NCBI RefSeq assembly: GCF_047663525.1
Contig: NC_092600.1
Span: 7,707,501-7,771,500, forward strand
DNA length: 64,000 nucleotides
Source: Anas platyrhynchos
Lineage: Eukaryota; Chordata; Aves; Anseriformes; Anatidae
Direction of reading: 5' to 3'
A program made the translations under genes and the position numbers. Positions 12,701 to 24,800 of the stretch are shown here, piece after piece (position 1 is the stretch's first letter; every line of letters starts with the position of its first letter). Below the pieces are notes generated by a model. The model ran no database searches. It was not told the DNA's origin and saw only the letters and a list, made by a program, of their open reading frames with translations.

Positions 12701-15700
12701 CAGCACAACTTGGCAGGAAAAGAAACACCACTGCCTGCAGGCTGCCCACTTCTTGTGATCCTACAGGCTTTCCCTGGGAGCCTGTAGCAGCTGATGGCCT
12801 CAAGCAACATGGGCATCAACCAGGAGCTTGCAAGCATTGGCTTTTTGTTGCTGCTGCAGGGCTGAGTGCTCTAGCCCCAGCCAGCTGCTGTAGAGCTGCT
12901 CACAAAACACATCTCCCACATCAAACATGTGGTGACGTCCCAAGCGCAGAGTAGACCTGTGCAAATGGAATTTGGGAATTCTGCTCCCATCCCACCTCCT
13001 GTTCTATGAGACTGTTTGAAAGCTGTTCAGAAACCTGGTATGAAACGCATCTGGTTTTCTCAGTCCACCATCAGCTTCTTCAAACAGACAGAAAATGTTG
13101 TCATGGTTGCCTTTTCCTGACAGACTCAATAGCAGGATCCAAAATTCTTGTGTGAAATTAGTGCCTAATTAAGTTGGCAGAGCAGAGGGATCTGTCTAAG
13201 AGAACCTATTCTCATAAAGTGCACTGCTTTCTGTCCCTGAGAAAGCCCTGCCAACTGTCTCAGTTACCTTGCTGAGCACAGTGTACACAGGAACCTTAAC
13301 AGCAAGTGTTAAACCACTGTTAAAAGAATAGACACACATTTTAATTATGCTTTTACTCATCATGACCAGCTTTACTTTGTGTTTAGAGCCAATACCCACT
13401 TTAGCATCTGGTTTGAATCTTTGCTACCTATTGTTCCTCCTTAACTGCCCGTGCAATTCCCAGATTTCCCTAAAAGGGATTTTTTCTTCATGAAAGGTAC
13501 TGTACGAAAAACATTTACATACAGGGATAAATCTCTTCTGGTTTATATTCATCTTGTATGTGTTGGTCCTCCTATCTTGCTGCCCTTTTCTCCTGTATTA
13601 TTATTTACATACAGTGGAGCAGGAACTAAGGGACCTGGGAAACATCCAGACCTGGTCCTCTGCTGCAGCAATAGGATCATCCCACAGATCTGATATCTCC
13701 TGGTCAGTTTGCTCACCCCAAAGAGAGACTTACAGCAGTTGCTGCTGTTATCAACAGCCTTGGCACTGGTCTACCAAACATTTCTATTTTGCCAGTTGTT
13801 TAAATGTCTTTTCTTTTGGCATGACTCCCAGATAGCAAACAGAGATGCTTCCAATTGTGTCCACGTCTCTCTTGTTTTGTCTTTAATGGACTATTCCCCA
13901 GGTGAGGTTTTAGTCTGTGGCAGGCTGCCTCACGACTTGTTATCGGGATGACATTTCAGCTTCATTATTGCTTATCCCATTGGCAAGATAAGCTGACTGG
14001 TTCAGGTTTCCACTGCTCCAAATGCTAAAAGAGTAGAAGCAGACAAAACAATGTGCAATATGGTCTGAAGGGCAGGAGCTTTTGCAGTGAAATGAATGTA
14101 GGATGTGCCAGAAAATGAATTTCCAAGTAAGGCTTAAGGTTTTGCAAGATGGCTGCTTGTTTTTCTTGTGGAAAGAGTAGGTTCATTTGCCTAGTTACAA
14201 ACAGAGAAAACAAACAAACAGAGAAATACTCTCTTTATATGACAACAGAACAAAATAATTCATCCAGTTGACCTTGAAAGTATCCATAAAGGAGCAAAGA
14301 GTTAGTTTCTGGAGCAGGTTAACACATCTTTTCAAGTCACCAATCAACAATGATGTGTATAAAAGCAAGACCAGCTTGAACTATTCTTGGAGTTAACATC
14401 ACCATTGTTTGAGGAGAAAGGGCGTATCTTCTGCTCTCGTTTCATCTCAGCTCTGCACAGTGCCGAAGCAGCTTCATTAAGTAACTCTTTAACAAATGAA
14501 AATCTGCCTGCCCTTTGTAAAAGGAAAGGCCTGAACTTAAAAAAAAAAAAAAAAAAAGGAAGACACAAGGCACCAGAGTGTCTCCAGGGTAGCTTCCCAC
14601 CAGTACCACTGCTAGGAAGTTATTGTTTCTGCAGTTTCAAGTCCTCTTTCAAGAAGCTAGCATCTGTCTTCACTGCAGATTAGAAGGAAAAGCTTCAGTA
14701 CTGCAACAGCCTCATTTCAACAGTACGAACATCTGCAAAGACTAAGTAATTTCCTTCTCAGCTGCAGCCTCTTGCACAGACACATTTTCCAGAAGAAATA
14801 GTAAGCAGGGTTGAATTCAAATTACTTTGAAATTAAGAAAGAGGTTCCTGAGACTGTTAAATTGTGACACACTAGTCTTACTGTAAGAGGAATCCTGCTC
14901 TTGTGCACAGCAGCGACCTGCCTAGGCATCCAGATCTGACCCAAGGCACTCTGAGCATCAGCTGTACCCAGACAGTCCCACTGTAGTCAGCAAGGTTTGC
15001 CACTCTAAATCCTTAATGCAACTGAGAGAGAAATAGACTCCAAATGTTTAATATTTCTTCTAAAACCATAATGTGTTCATAACTGCTCAGATCATATATA
15101 TATACACACACATTTTTGTAAACAGTTTCTCTTGAAACAACCTTCAGTGATTGACAGCATTAAGCAGTAACTCCAATAGTTGCTGCTGTAATGGTTTTTT
15201 ATCCTGTAGACTGGTCAATGGATGAACAAAGACATACATCCCCCAGTCAAGGCAGTTGGTTGAAAAATTATTTTTTTTTTTCTTGATCTCTTTCAGGAAT
15301 AGCTTTTTCCATTTTTATCTAGAAGATACTTCACATCTTTTCCCTAGCAGTTCTTTTTTTTTTTTTTTCTCCTTAAAGCATTTGTACTGATGAAGTTGCA
15401 AAGAAAGTGTCTGATAAACAAGAAAGAAGCCTAAAGGCTAAAACTGCCAATCTGCTGTTTTCCAGAGTCTTACGACTACCCATTCTTATCATGGAGCTGG
15501 GTTAAAGAGAGGAGAGTAACAAAAAGCCACTCTCACTCTTCAGTAGCTCCCCATGCAAGAAAGTTTTTGAAGAGCAAATGGAGGCCAGTACCTCCCGTTT
15601 ATGTTAAGAATGAAGATATGGCAAAGAAAGAGGCCTCCTGTTTCTTCTGCTGAGTCTGGTAAAAGACTGAAAATATATGGAATTCCCTGAGCTACAGCAG

Positions 15701-16675
15701 TGGTGGCAAAGCTCCACTTGCACAGCAGACACCATGGAAGTTGTTACCATGCCTCCATGGGGAATTAATCGCTGCTTGCCCTTCAGTGTCTTCCACCATT
15801 AACCAAACCTGTCCGCTACTTTTCAGAGTGACTTAAGAGCACTGAAGCTGCTGTAAATGCTATATTTGTATATCGGATGTTTCATCCTGGCAGAGGTTGG
15901 CCATTGGTATTTAGTTGTCTAAAATATTTCCTGAAATGCCTCAGTGATTTACAAGCACATCTCTCACTAGGAGCTCATGTCCCACTGAAAGTTGGTGACC
16001 TGACATTTCTTGAGCCACATTCAGCAATTTGGATGCTGCGTTTCTGAAGCCTAAATATGTATGCAGAAGTGCAGCTGATACCAACCGCACTTGCAGGACT
16101 CGGTCTCCCAAGTTACTCTTCTTTGACAGATACTTCTTTTAGGATTCAGATTCTAGATGGATGAGCACTGAAAGTTTGGGTTTAGAAGGAGAGGAATCTC
16201 CAGCCATGCTTTCCATGACAGTACACAGTTCAAGCAGCAGACAGCCCTCAGAGTTTCAGAAAATCCTTTCTTTATGATGTATATGCATTCATTATTCTGT
16301 CAATATTTCAATTCCCTGGCTCAGGCTGCGTCAGGCTTGTACATAGCGGAGGGACAGATGGATGAGCAAAACCAGCAGTACTTGGCAATAGTAAATTGAT
16401 AATTTAGGGGAATAGAAGGAACTTACCAAATTTACAGACAGAAGAAACCACATACATTTTTTTAAAAGCAAAAAAGCATTAAGTTGAACTTTTGAAATTC
16501 TGAATACAATTACAACCTTTTTCACTGTAATGCATACATATACAGGAAAAACAAGTGCTGCTGTTTTTAACATTACAATTTTTTTGTTTTCTGAGCAAGC
16601 ACACAAACAAGTGGGTAAAGACTCACCTATAAAGATCTGTATCATAATCCATCGAAACAACATGAAATGGAACAT
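6666..16675 (-). CDS. TIMD4: TIM-family receptor A, TIMD4-like (9 exons)
   Basis: Type I membrane receptor of the TIM family; in mammals TIM-4 binds phosphatidylserine on apoptotic cells and is expressed on phagocytes. Predicted exons on the minus strand: 16675-16627, 12637-12293, 11958-11605, 11509-11420, 9900-9841, 8156-8104, 7479-7395, 6932-6902, 6747-6666. They join in frame to 382 aa, close to the length of mammalian TIM-4. Order: signal peptide (1-16), IgV domain with six cysteines and a YCC motif, a Thr/Ser-rich mucin stalk of about 180 residues, one transmembrane helix, and a basic tail without tyrosine. The FG loop carries WFND, the phosphatidylserine and metal-ligand motif of TIM-1 and TIM-4. 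The C'-D segment (RKSQRYNLQG, then GDVSLTI) resembles TIM-4 more than TIM-1 or TIM-3. It is also the TIM gene farther from ITK, as TIMD4 is in mammals. TIM identity is secure; the TIMD4 versus HAVCR1 choice is inference. Confidence 0.8.
6902..6932 (-). CDS. TIMD4: TIMD4-like exon 8: basic cytoplasmic stub
   Basis: A 31-nt exon, phase 1 in and 2 out, between TTCTAG|GTAAAC and AAAAG|GTAATC. It encodes RKHRRKFILK, a strongly basic juxtamembrane segment. It corresponds in place and phase to the 40-nt exon 6 of the neighbouring TIM gene. Confidence 0.7.
7395..7479 (-). CDS. TIMD4: TIMD4-like exon 7: transmembrane helix
   Basis: An 85-nt exon, phase 0 in and 1 out, with a very strong acceptor (CTTCTTCTTTCCAG|TTAT) and donor GAAAC|GTAAGT. 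It encodes a single run of about 25 hydrophobic residues (LSISVILSVSLLVVSILL and on) ending in FWK, a clear stop-transfer. Confidence 0.85.
8104..8156 (-). CDS. TIMD4: TIMD4-like exon 6: juxtamembrane stalk
   Basis: A 53-nt exon, phase 1 in and phase 0 out, between TTTTCAG|AGAC and TCCA|GTAAGT. It encodes ETSASSDNNAQKVDVKLP, leading straight into the transmembrane exon. Confidence 0.7.
9646..9686. repeat. Poly(A)-rich tract
   Basis: About 40 bases of A broken by two or three G in intron 5 of the TIMD4-like gene. Read on the transcribed strand it is a T tract. Confidence 0.85.
9841..9900 (-). CDS. TIMD4: TIMD4-like exon 5: stalk
   Basis: A 60-nt phase 1-1 exon with acceptor CCTCAG|CAAT and donor TCAG|GTACGG. 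It encodes about 20 stalk residues (ALLVPTELQTQETTLGPS). Small symmetrical stalk exons are typical of TIM genes and vary between species. Confidence 0.65.
11420..11509 (-). CDS. TIMD4: TIMD4-like exon 4: stalk
   Basis: A 90-nt phase 1-1 exon between TTTCAG|TGAC and GTAG|GTGAGT. It encodes 30 stalk residues including TTEFPSTGLT and an N-glycosylation sequon (NNS). Confidence 0.75.
11605..11958 (-). CDS. TIMD4: TIMD4-like exon 3: mucin stalk
   Basis: This 354-nt phase 1-1 exon has acceptor CATGCAG|CACC and donor GAAG|GTACAA. It is very rich in Thr, Ser, Ala, Pro and Val with many TT pairs, as expected for a heavily O-glycosylated stalk. The frame stays open past the donor to a stop near 11573, so read-through would give a truncated secreted form. 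The donor is weaker than the others in the gene. Confidence 0.85.
12293..12637 (-). CDS. TIMD4: TIMD4-like exon 2: IgV domain
   Basis: This 345-nt phase 1-1 exon has acceptor TTGACAG|TGCAC and donor AGAG|GTGAGT. It encodes one TIM-type V domain. The six hallmark cysteines are seen in LPCF, MCWGRGPCPNSKC and YCC, making the extra CC' disulfides of the family. GDVSLTI, DAGTYCC and PGWFND are present. WFND forms the tip and ligand site for phosphatidylserine and calcium in TIM-4 and TIM-1. Mammalian TIM-4 has RGD at the GDVSLTI position; here the preceding residue is Y, so RGD is absent. Confidence 0.93.
12638..16626. other. Intron 1 of the TIMD4-like gene
   Basis: About 4 kb between the signal-peptide and IgV exons. 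It contains an A run near 14541-14558 and T-rich runs near 15269 and 15353. No other coding exon or recognised transposon body is seen. Long first introns are usual in this family. Confidence 0.6.
16627..16675 (-). CDS. TIMD4: TIMD4-like exon 1: start codon and signal peptide
   Basis: ATG at 16675-16673 encodes a 16-residue hydrophobic leader (MFHFMLFRWIMIQIFI) that stops in phase 1 at a strong donor (ATAG|GTGAGT). The coding length of 49 nt and the phase equal those of the neighbouring TIM gene's first exon. A second in-frame ATG lies at codon 5. Confidence 0.75.
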
Positions 16676-17291
16676 TTTGGCTGATGGAGACTCTGGGTCA
16701 ATGAGCGGAAGGAAAGAAACCTAGATCTTATAGCTTCCAGAGATGCTGAGTGAGCCCCACTGAAGTATCATTTCTCCATTTCCAGATTTTATGTATTGCA
16801 ATTGCTTCTTCCTGCCTTCTGGATAATAACTTTCTTCTCTGCCCTTCCAAGACACTCAGCATGGTACTACCACCAGAAATTTCTATATTATTTTTTCTTT
16901 GGTCTTTGCATGAATCTCTTAAGGTCAATTACTGCTGTGTGGTGCTGAGCAGCAAGCACAAGTTCTGTGTTTTTACAGTCCTAAACATGTGGCTTAATCT
17001 CCACTTCTGTCTTCTACTAAATTTTCCTAACCCGTTCACTGCCCGCGATTCTGCCCTCTGCTTGAAGGCCCCTCTATTTCTTTCCCCAGCTTTGTATTTT
17101 CTATTTCCAAAGACAGACTTGAAAGGACTCTAAAGATCTGCCACACCATCTCCAATACTCTTTTTTTACTCTGACTTTTTTTTTTTTTTAAACTCTCTCT
17201 GACCAACTGATGAAGATATTCATCAGAAGTTCTACTCTGGAAAAGATGAGTAATAGAGTGGGAATAACTCAAGGCATTCAGGACTGGACAA

Positions 17292-17348
17292 AGCATGAAG
17301 GAAGGGAATGGAATGGAATAGTGCTGTTAGAAGGGACCTACAAAGCCC
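17292..17348 (-). mobile_element. Short CR1-like 3' scrap, antisense
   Basis: GGAATGGAATGGAATAGTGC followed by TGTTAGAAGGGACCTACAAAG resembles the antisense terminus of an older avian CR1 subfamily. Only about 55 bp are recognisable. Confidence 0.45.
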
Positions 17349-18002
17349 CTTTGAGCCAATGCTCAGCTGATGTCACTGCAGGGAGCAGCTGAAACCCATC
17401 TGAGGCACTAATTTGATATTTGTCCAGCTACCAATTGCCATGACGTTTTTCAAAACAGAATTGGCCAGCGTGTTGCAGGTTGACTAGGGAAGGAAGAGGG
17501 TGAACGTGGCATTATGTCAGCTTTGTTTGTTTAGTGAAACTGGGCTTGAAAAAGGCCACTCAAAATCCAGCTGATCCAAGTATGCTGGGAAGAACTAGTA
17601 AAATCTGCCTCACTTTCTGCACTTGTACTGCTATCTAGTGGCTTCCTGCAGGCAGAGAAGGAGAGGTAGAGTGCTATCCCTTCAGCTCGTTAGCTTTGTA
17701 AGGGCTAATAGGCTGCCAGTTTGTGTGCAGGTGGATAATCTCTTAATGGGTGAACAGGTTCCAAGTGGCACCTGTACATCTCTGGGGCTTGTTTTGAAAT
17801 ACCTATTCCAAGATCCACTGACATGAGTGGAAATAATGAAAAAGCAGAGAGAGCTTCTGCCTGTATGTATTATATTGGTTATCTACAGTGAAGTTTTTGC
17901 TTTGCACAATCTTTGCAGTCTGTTTACAGAGTAACCAGTCAGCAGCAGAAAGGAAACTTTATTTAAAGTTATGGTTATCAAACAGTCTATAACTTTATTT
18001 TG

Positions 18003-18005
<3 letters not shown>

Positions 18006-18036
<31 letters not shown>
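18006..18036. repeat. A31 homopolymer
   Basis: Run of 31 A between the two TIM genes, with no recognisable insertion beside it. Confidence 0.9.
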
Positions 18037-18041
<5 letters not shown>

Positions 18042-20122
18042 TATAAGAATTAGCTTGAATTTGTCTGTAATACTAAGGAAAAAAATTCCTTATGAGCAAG
18101 CAGCTTTCATGATTAGCAGTCCTCAGGCTCCTTAAAAGCATGAGTGGTTGGAATTCAATGATTTTGGAAACTCCACGCTTTTTGTCTAACTGAATCCCAG
18201 TAGAGATGACTTAAAAGGTCAAAGTTGCAGGAAGCAGAAATGGTTAAGAAAGTTTTCTGAGATCTATTTGAGAGATCAGGTGAGACTTCCTCCAGCTCTG
18301 GTCATGGGCTAGAGCCCACAGACGCGACATATGCTCAGCTAGACAGAAGGAGAACAACATCTGCAGTGGGGACAGTAATTCTTGTTTGGTAGTTTTTGCT
18401 AATAGTCCAACAACAAAACTCTAAAACTAATAGATCCATTCAAGTTTCAGTACTTTCTTACACAAGGCAGCACATGACATGAAGACAGCTAATGGCAGAG
18501 TTGCCTTTCCTGCCCAGAGGGGTTGGTAATCACCTAATACTTGTGCTCCCACACTGAGTTCTTTAGTTAACCATGAATTCACCTCTGCACTTTGAACCTT
18601 TTTGGTTCAAAATACATCCCAGCTTGCCCATTTCCATCTCTTCCTTCCTCAGCAGGATGAGGAGATTTTCCCCACTCTGTGAGCCTCTGCAAGCACACTC
18701 ACCTGCAATATCCCACCTTAGCCAGGCTCTCCAGGACTGCAGGGGAAAACCCTCCCAGCTCTACCAGCTGGAGGATGGAGGGAGGGATAACTGCTCCACT
18801 GACCTCAGCTCCCCACAAAAGCACAACCAGACCGTGGCCAAAAGTGTCTCAGCTGTTAACATAAATACCTCCTGATTTTATTATTGTTCCTTTACACCCC
18901 AATGACTAACACAGCTTTGTTCTTTGCATGGCTCCCTTGAAAATGGTCTTAACGTTAGGAGTTGGCTGTGGGTCAGCTATCCTTCCCTGTGGCAGCAACA
19001 TCTGCTTTAGGTATTCCACACTGCTGCCTGGGCTGAGCTTCAGGGTGAAATTTGCACTGGTCAGTATTTGGTTGAGAGCTGGTCTCTCTCCTGCCTGTAC
19101 CGCTTTTCTGTGCTTTCAGGAAGTCCTCAGCATCTGTTTCAAAACATGTTCTTAAGAACAGTCATAGAAAATTGTCCTTCCAGTGAATGCTGATCTGAGT
19201 GGGTTGTTTCTGCATAAACACTGCATGAAGAGTTGATTCATCCCCACAGGGCTCCCTCCATCTCTCAAATAAGCCAAAGCTTGGTGTTACAGAGAATAAA
19301 AGTCTAAATGGGGAGCAATACGGGAAAGGTAGTAGGCCACAGTTACCATTTATCAGCCAAAAGCCATCAAATAAATTCAGCACAAATTAGAGTTGTTTGG
19401 AACCTACGGAAGTGTAAAAGCAGAACTAACTTTCAGCTAAGATTTTGTGTAATGTCCCTAACTTCTCCATAAACTAAGAGAAAAAAGAATTTTTAAATTG
19501 ATTTTACAGGGTAGTTACATTTTGTCTAGTTGCTTTAGAGGCCTGGAGGTGAGACTTTCCACCCTGAGAATTCTCAGGGCATATACAAGCCTGAGAAGAA
19601 AGCCACAGCAAGTGACATATTTTGCAGAGGAAAATGCACTTAGTGATGGTTCCCTGAAAGAAAGCAGTGAATACTCCATAGGCTCCAAGGAGCCATGAGG
19701 GGATGAACTTCTCCAGTTTATACTGGGGGTAGGCAGGAATTAGTACATTGCACAACTGAGCTGTTACCAGGAGTGAGCATACCCAGCTTTAACAAAAATT
19801 CAATGAAATGTATTTTGAATGGCATATATAATGCCATAGTCATGGCAGCTATGAGATTACTCCTCCCTTCAGATGGCACGGATCATTTTGTAGCTGGCAT
19901 ATACAATATGTGGTAAAGACAAATTTCAAAAATATGTGGGTTGTTTTCCTTTTGTGATTGAGTAGCCATCCCAGCACCTCCTCTTTTTCCAGAAAGGAAG
20001 AGAGAATTTGAAGCAGATAGTATCTGGTAAATTTATTTATTGTTTCTGGAAATTTCCATTCAAGCAACTAGGATTCCTGTCTCTGGAACAGGATGATAAA
20101 GGTTTTAATTAGAATTGTAGCT

Positions 20123-20137
20123 TTTATTTACTTTATT
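20123..20137 (-). terminator. Candidate polyadenylation signals of TIM gene B
   Basis: Two AATAAA hexamers on the minus strand (plus-strand TTTATT at 20123-20128 and 20132-20137), some 245-255 nt beyond the predicted TAA. Confidence 0.45.
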
Positions 20138-20379
20138 AGTATGGGGTGAATGATGCTTCAGAAGCCCAGTCACATTTAGCTGCAGAGCAGAGAGAGCAGC
20201 TAACATTTTGCAAAATTTTTAATGTCCCAGTGATGACAAAGGCACACATGCATCCAGTCCTTAGTGTATTGTATAAATGTTTTCCTCTGCATGGATCTCA
20301 ACTTCCAGGGCACTTTGGTTGTCTGCACGTTTTGGTTTCCAAAATGCAACAGAGCTGCACAAAAGTGAAAACAATGGTG

Positions 20380-20434
20380 TTAAACAACAGACAATAAAGA
20401 GACAAAAGACCAGATAGTTAAATCAACCACCTCA
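20380..20434 (-). CDS. HAVCR1: TIM gene B last coding exon (tentative)
   Basis: The acceptor CACATTTTTTCCAG|TGAG is strong and in frame. Eighteen residues follow, starting SEVVDLTIW, then TAA at 20382-20380. Poly(A) signals about 250 nt further support a terminal exon. The encoded tail has no tyrosine motif and no similarity I recognise. Confidence 0.45.
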
Positions 20435-21828
20435 CTGGAAAAAATGTGAAATATGCAAAAACGCTTACTTAAATGTGACTAATGATGAATCATTTTTCCA
20501 TTTATGAGAACCCATACTTGAAGTTTGCCTACTCCCTAATGCAATGAATTGGCAGTTACATTCATTTTTGTTTATTAACTAATGATGAATAGCAGTATTT
20601 ATTAATTTGTTTTGCAATGTTTTGCATTAACTTGAGATTAAAAAAAGAAAACAAATTTAATGCATGTACAATGAGCATGCATCTAGGAGGAGTCACAATT
20701 GCTTCCTTCTGGGACCTAGTTTGTCCTATTAGCTAAAGCAGAAACAGAATACTTACCTTGCAAAGTTACTCATCTTCTTCATATTATGTAAATATCCTAA
20801 AGATCGTGCAGAATGAAAAGAAAGAAAAGCAAATAAAGTTCTTTAAACCATCAGGAACAACTAAAGTAACAGGTTCAGTGAGGAAAACAAAATGCAAGAA
20901 ACTAAATTAGGGAACTTTAAGCAGAGGTTTTCAGTGTAGGAAATCCCCACAATTTCCATGAGGTCAAATTCATATGGATTGGCCTAACCAAGAGCCTCCA
21001 AGGAGAACATCTGGCACATGGAAGAAAACTGGACATAGTTCCATGAAACCAGTGCAGCTTCCTTCTTCATTGGGAAGGACCTGGACAAGGTGGCAGCTGA
21101 GGGATGGGTAGTACCCATGAGGAAACGAGCAGAGAAGGGGATGTGGGATTGTATCGCACATCTCCTCATCAGACCCCAGGTCAGCTGGTAGCTGTGGTGT
21201 CTGAGATGGTGAGACCATGCTGGTAGCTGCCCCAGGCACTGGGCAGGAGACCCAGGCAGGCAGCTGCAGCACAGCCATGAAGAGACATCAGCTTGTCCCC
21301 GTGACACAGAAGAGATATATGGCATTTCTCATGGCTGTGATTTGACATACCCAGCCCATTGTTGAATAACCACCTCCAAGAAGTACTTACGTCTAATGAG
21401 CAACAGACCCAATACAAGGACGACTAGAAATACCACGCATACTCCAGCGCTGATATAAACTGCCCCTTCTGAATGCTGCTGACTGTGAACTGGTATGGAC
21501 TCGTTCTGTCAAACAAAACAGATTAGGATCAGTGGGACTAAGAGCAAAAAGCCCATACACGACCCAGAGGCAATTTGTGTATTTTGCAGCCCTGCGGTAA
21601 AAACACATTTGAGAGCAAGAGCCTAATTTGAGATAGAGGACTAGTTTCAAACAGCCACAATGCAGCAGTTGTGTGAACCATCCTGTTAAATATGTTTCTT
21701 AAGATTGTCAAAGTATCTGAAGTTATGGCCAAACCCATTTGTTCAGGTTCAATACTATTTGGTGAATATTTTTATTTAAATTTCTGATTAAAATATCTCC
21801 TGGTATGTTCCCCCCACACACATACACG

Positions 21829-21861
<33 letters not shown>

Positions 21862-24800
21862 TCAGCTTATTCAGCAGCTATTCAAAGCTTTATCCTTGTA
21901 AGTGAACATGCCTTCACCTTGTGCTGGACTTCACTTAGGCAAAACTTCTCTCTGACACCAGCCATTAGGTATCTAGCCTCTAAAAAAGGCTTCCCCTTAA
22001 AAGCTGGGAAGATGTTGAAAGGCAGTGTGGTCCCTGACTTTCTGCACATGCAGCAATATGAATGCCCACAGTACATACTAGCTCATAGTACATAATATCA
22101 GGCCTTCCCGAAGGCTGTTTTTTCCTGACAAAATTTGGGTGATGCTATTGCCTGTTAACATGCAGCACGGGCTGGAAGACTCAGCAGGCAGACAGGGCTG
22201 CCTATTTGAAACCCACCCCATGGGCAATGCAGGTGTATCCCTGCGCTGTCAGGTAGCCCAATTTTGACTCTCCCCTATGTCCTCCATACCTGCAGGCTTG
22301 AGGTTACTTCTAAGTAGTCTGAGGTGCTCAAGTAAGAACCAGAGGCCTGAAAGGCAATGTAGATGTTGCTAAATATCTTCCCACCTTAGTAGGAAGGAAA
22401 TACTTTATGCAAGCAAAGCGTTTTTCCCCCTTTAATAATGACCACATAAGTATTCTTTAGTAAGCAGTAAATGTGCAGACTACAAAAAACACATTATTTT
22501 GCAATCAAAATAAAGCACTACAAGTGAACTGCATGGCTAACCGCTTAATCTCAATATGCTATAGCACAACAGAAATTCTTACAGTCTGAGGAGTTTCTGA
22601 AGCAGAAACTGATGGCCACGTTTCAGCAAAGGATGCTTCGCTGGCACTCCCAGGAGCTGAGCAAAAGCAAGACAAACCAACACATCACTGTCACAGAAAG
22701 CTGTTCTGCCTAGACAGAGAGGAATTCATACTGCTGACCTGGGACCATCAAACCTAAGTACATCTTTCAGGAGTCTTGGATCTGCGTATCATAAAGAAGT
22801 TTGTGCCTTCAGAAGGTAGCACAAACCTCCTGATACTGGAGCCTCTACTGCCTATTTCAAAGCTTTGAGTTCCTTCCAGGAAATGCTGCTATCTCAACAA
22901 AGAGCCTAGAAAGTTGGAGTTACCAAGGTGGGCTTCGGTTTTCATAGCCCAGAAGAGGCAGTGGATGCCTAATGCAAAATTAGATTATCTGATCAAAATC
23001 GATTAACAACAGCTCAGGGCCTTGAAGGAATAAGTGGTGTGGGGCTGCAGAAAGCAAGTGACACTTTCGAAATCCCAGATCACAGCTATGCGAGAAACAG
23101 CCTGACTGAAGTGTGATATGTTTCCATAATGACATGCAGCAGATTTTGAGGTAATTTCCCAGAGTAGTTTTCAGTATTTAAAACAGAGCTATGAATGGCT
23201 GTCTTCCACATCATCTCAGTTTCTCCGTGCTGTCTGATGATACAGGCCCTCCTGAAAACAAAAGTTCCTGTTCAATTTATGACAACCCCAGGTGGTTCCT
23301 GATGTTTCAAATGGTTAACCTTATCCTAGAAGCTTTATTCTGAAGAGTGCAGTATCATCTACTTCACTATCCTCTTTTTTGAGGAAGACGCTGGAATATT
23401 CCTACATCAGAGGAACAAGGCCACCTGCCTTTTCAAATCTCCCTCTGCACAAATGTGCACATATTAACTTGCATTCTTAAAGCACAAAAAATTGTTCCTT
23501 GTTTTCCAACAGCTAAGATGTCACATGGTTAAGAAAACCCGTGAGCAGTAAGACTGGAAGACAGATTATTTGCAACTAGAATAAAAAAGGTCTGAGAAAG
23601 TTTTCACTTCTTCTTCCAAAAAGGAAATGCAGCTGTTGTCACATTTTAGTGTTGCTTAACTAAAAATAAAAATATTGAGATCAAGGGATAAATACAAAGG
23701 GCATCCCTGATTATTTTTTTTTCCAAAATCCTAAGAATAAGCTATCATTAGACTACGAACTCTCCCACATATACTGAAAATTAAAGTTGGCTTTTACAGA
23801 CTGAAAAGGATACAGCTTAGTGGGTATATGACAGAAGTGTACAAACTTACAAGTGGAACAAAGAATCAGGGTAAGGAATAGTCGTTCCAACACAATGAAG
23901 GGCATCACCTGAGACTATTAAATATACATGTACTACAGAGGATACATCCAGCCTCTGAGACAGTTTAGAGCTGGGTAAAACAATACTTTGGTGCTGTATC
24001 ATAAAATTCCTGCCCTGTTTCTACTGTCTGCCTTGATAATTTACAGGTAATGGAGATGGGATCCTGAATTAGCCCAATAACACAGCTCTATGTTATATTA
24101 CATTGAGCAACAAATAATTTGTTTAAATAGTGAGCACACATGCAACTCCTAAAACCTTGGATTTCATTGTTGATGGGATGTGTTTTCAGATGACAAGGTG
24201 AAAACAGTATTTATTTTTTACTTTTTTTGTATATAATATATAACATACATTAATATATGATTATATGTGATGTTTTATAATATAATATTTATATATTTTA
24301 TTTTTATTATTATTTTCTTATACCACATGCTGAAAAAACAGCCACCATGAAAACAACACTTGCAGCAGCAATGTATCATCTACTTCAGCCTAAAAACTGG
24401 AAACAAAGTTCCTCTCACATGTACAGGTTCCTTCTGCTGGGCCTTCTATAAAATGCCAGGTAGAATTTACAAGCCAAGTTCTGATCTCAAATTCTGTGGT
24501 AAAGTTTAGTAAATTTTAGCCCAGACATTTCTAACAACTTGTTTCTTTCTTAAGATCTCCATTTGCAATAGAGCTTATATATGCTATTGAGATTAATATT
24601 TGGAAAAAAGTTACCTGAAGTCTGTGTAGAGGTGTAAGTGTGAGGGCTTGCAGTAGAGATCCTAGCTGATGTGGTAAAATAAGATAAAATAAATAAAATA
24701 AAATAGCAAAAAGCCAATACACATTATAATTAATTTAGTGTGCATGCATGCAGTGAAAAAGAGAAAATGTTTCTGTAAAAAGTGTGCTAACACCAGCTAC

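Larger units (their letters stand above)
16676..20122. other. Intergenic space between the two TIM genes
   Basis: About 3.4 kb from the candidate poly(A) signals of the right-hand TIM gene to the start codon of the left-hand one. It must hold the TIMD4-like promoter, but I see no clear TATA box or CpG cluster. It contains a short CR1-like scrap near 17292 and a 31-base A run at 18006-18036. Open frames here are unconvincing. Confidence 0.5.

Noticed and set aside
19849-20067. Minus-strand ORF as last exon of TIM gene B
   Set aside because: No acceptor in the required phase 2, and it lies beyond the AATAAA signals; the 20434 acceptor is stronger and frame-compatible.
20970-21325. Two overlapping minus-strand ORFs of 102-113 codons in intron 5 of TIM gene B
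   Set aside because: They overlap in different frames, show no domain, and neither fits the phase between the transmembrane and stub exons.
24215-24320. AT-rich TATA-like stretch considered as promoter or matrix attachment site
   Set aside because: It lies inside an intron of TIM gene B with no start site near; simple AT-rich sequence is explanation enough.
24615-24662. Alternative acceptor (CTAG) for exon 3 of TIM gene B
   Set aside because: It shifts to a Leu-rich frame that does not look like a mucin stalk and would not feed exon 4 in the right frame.
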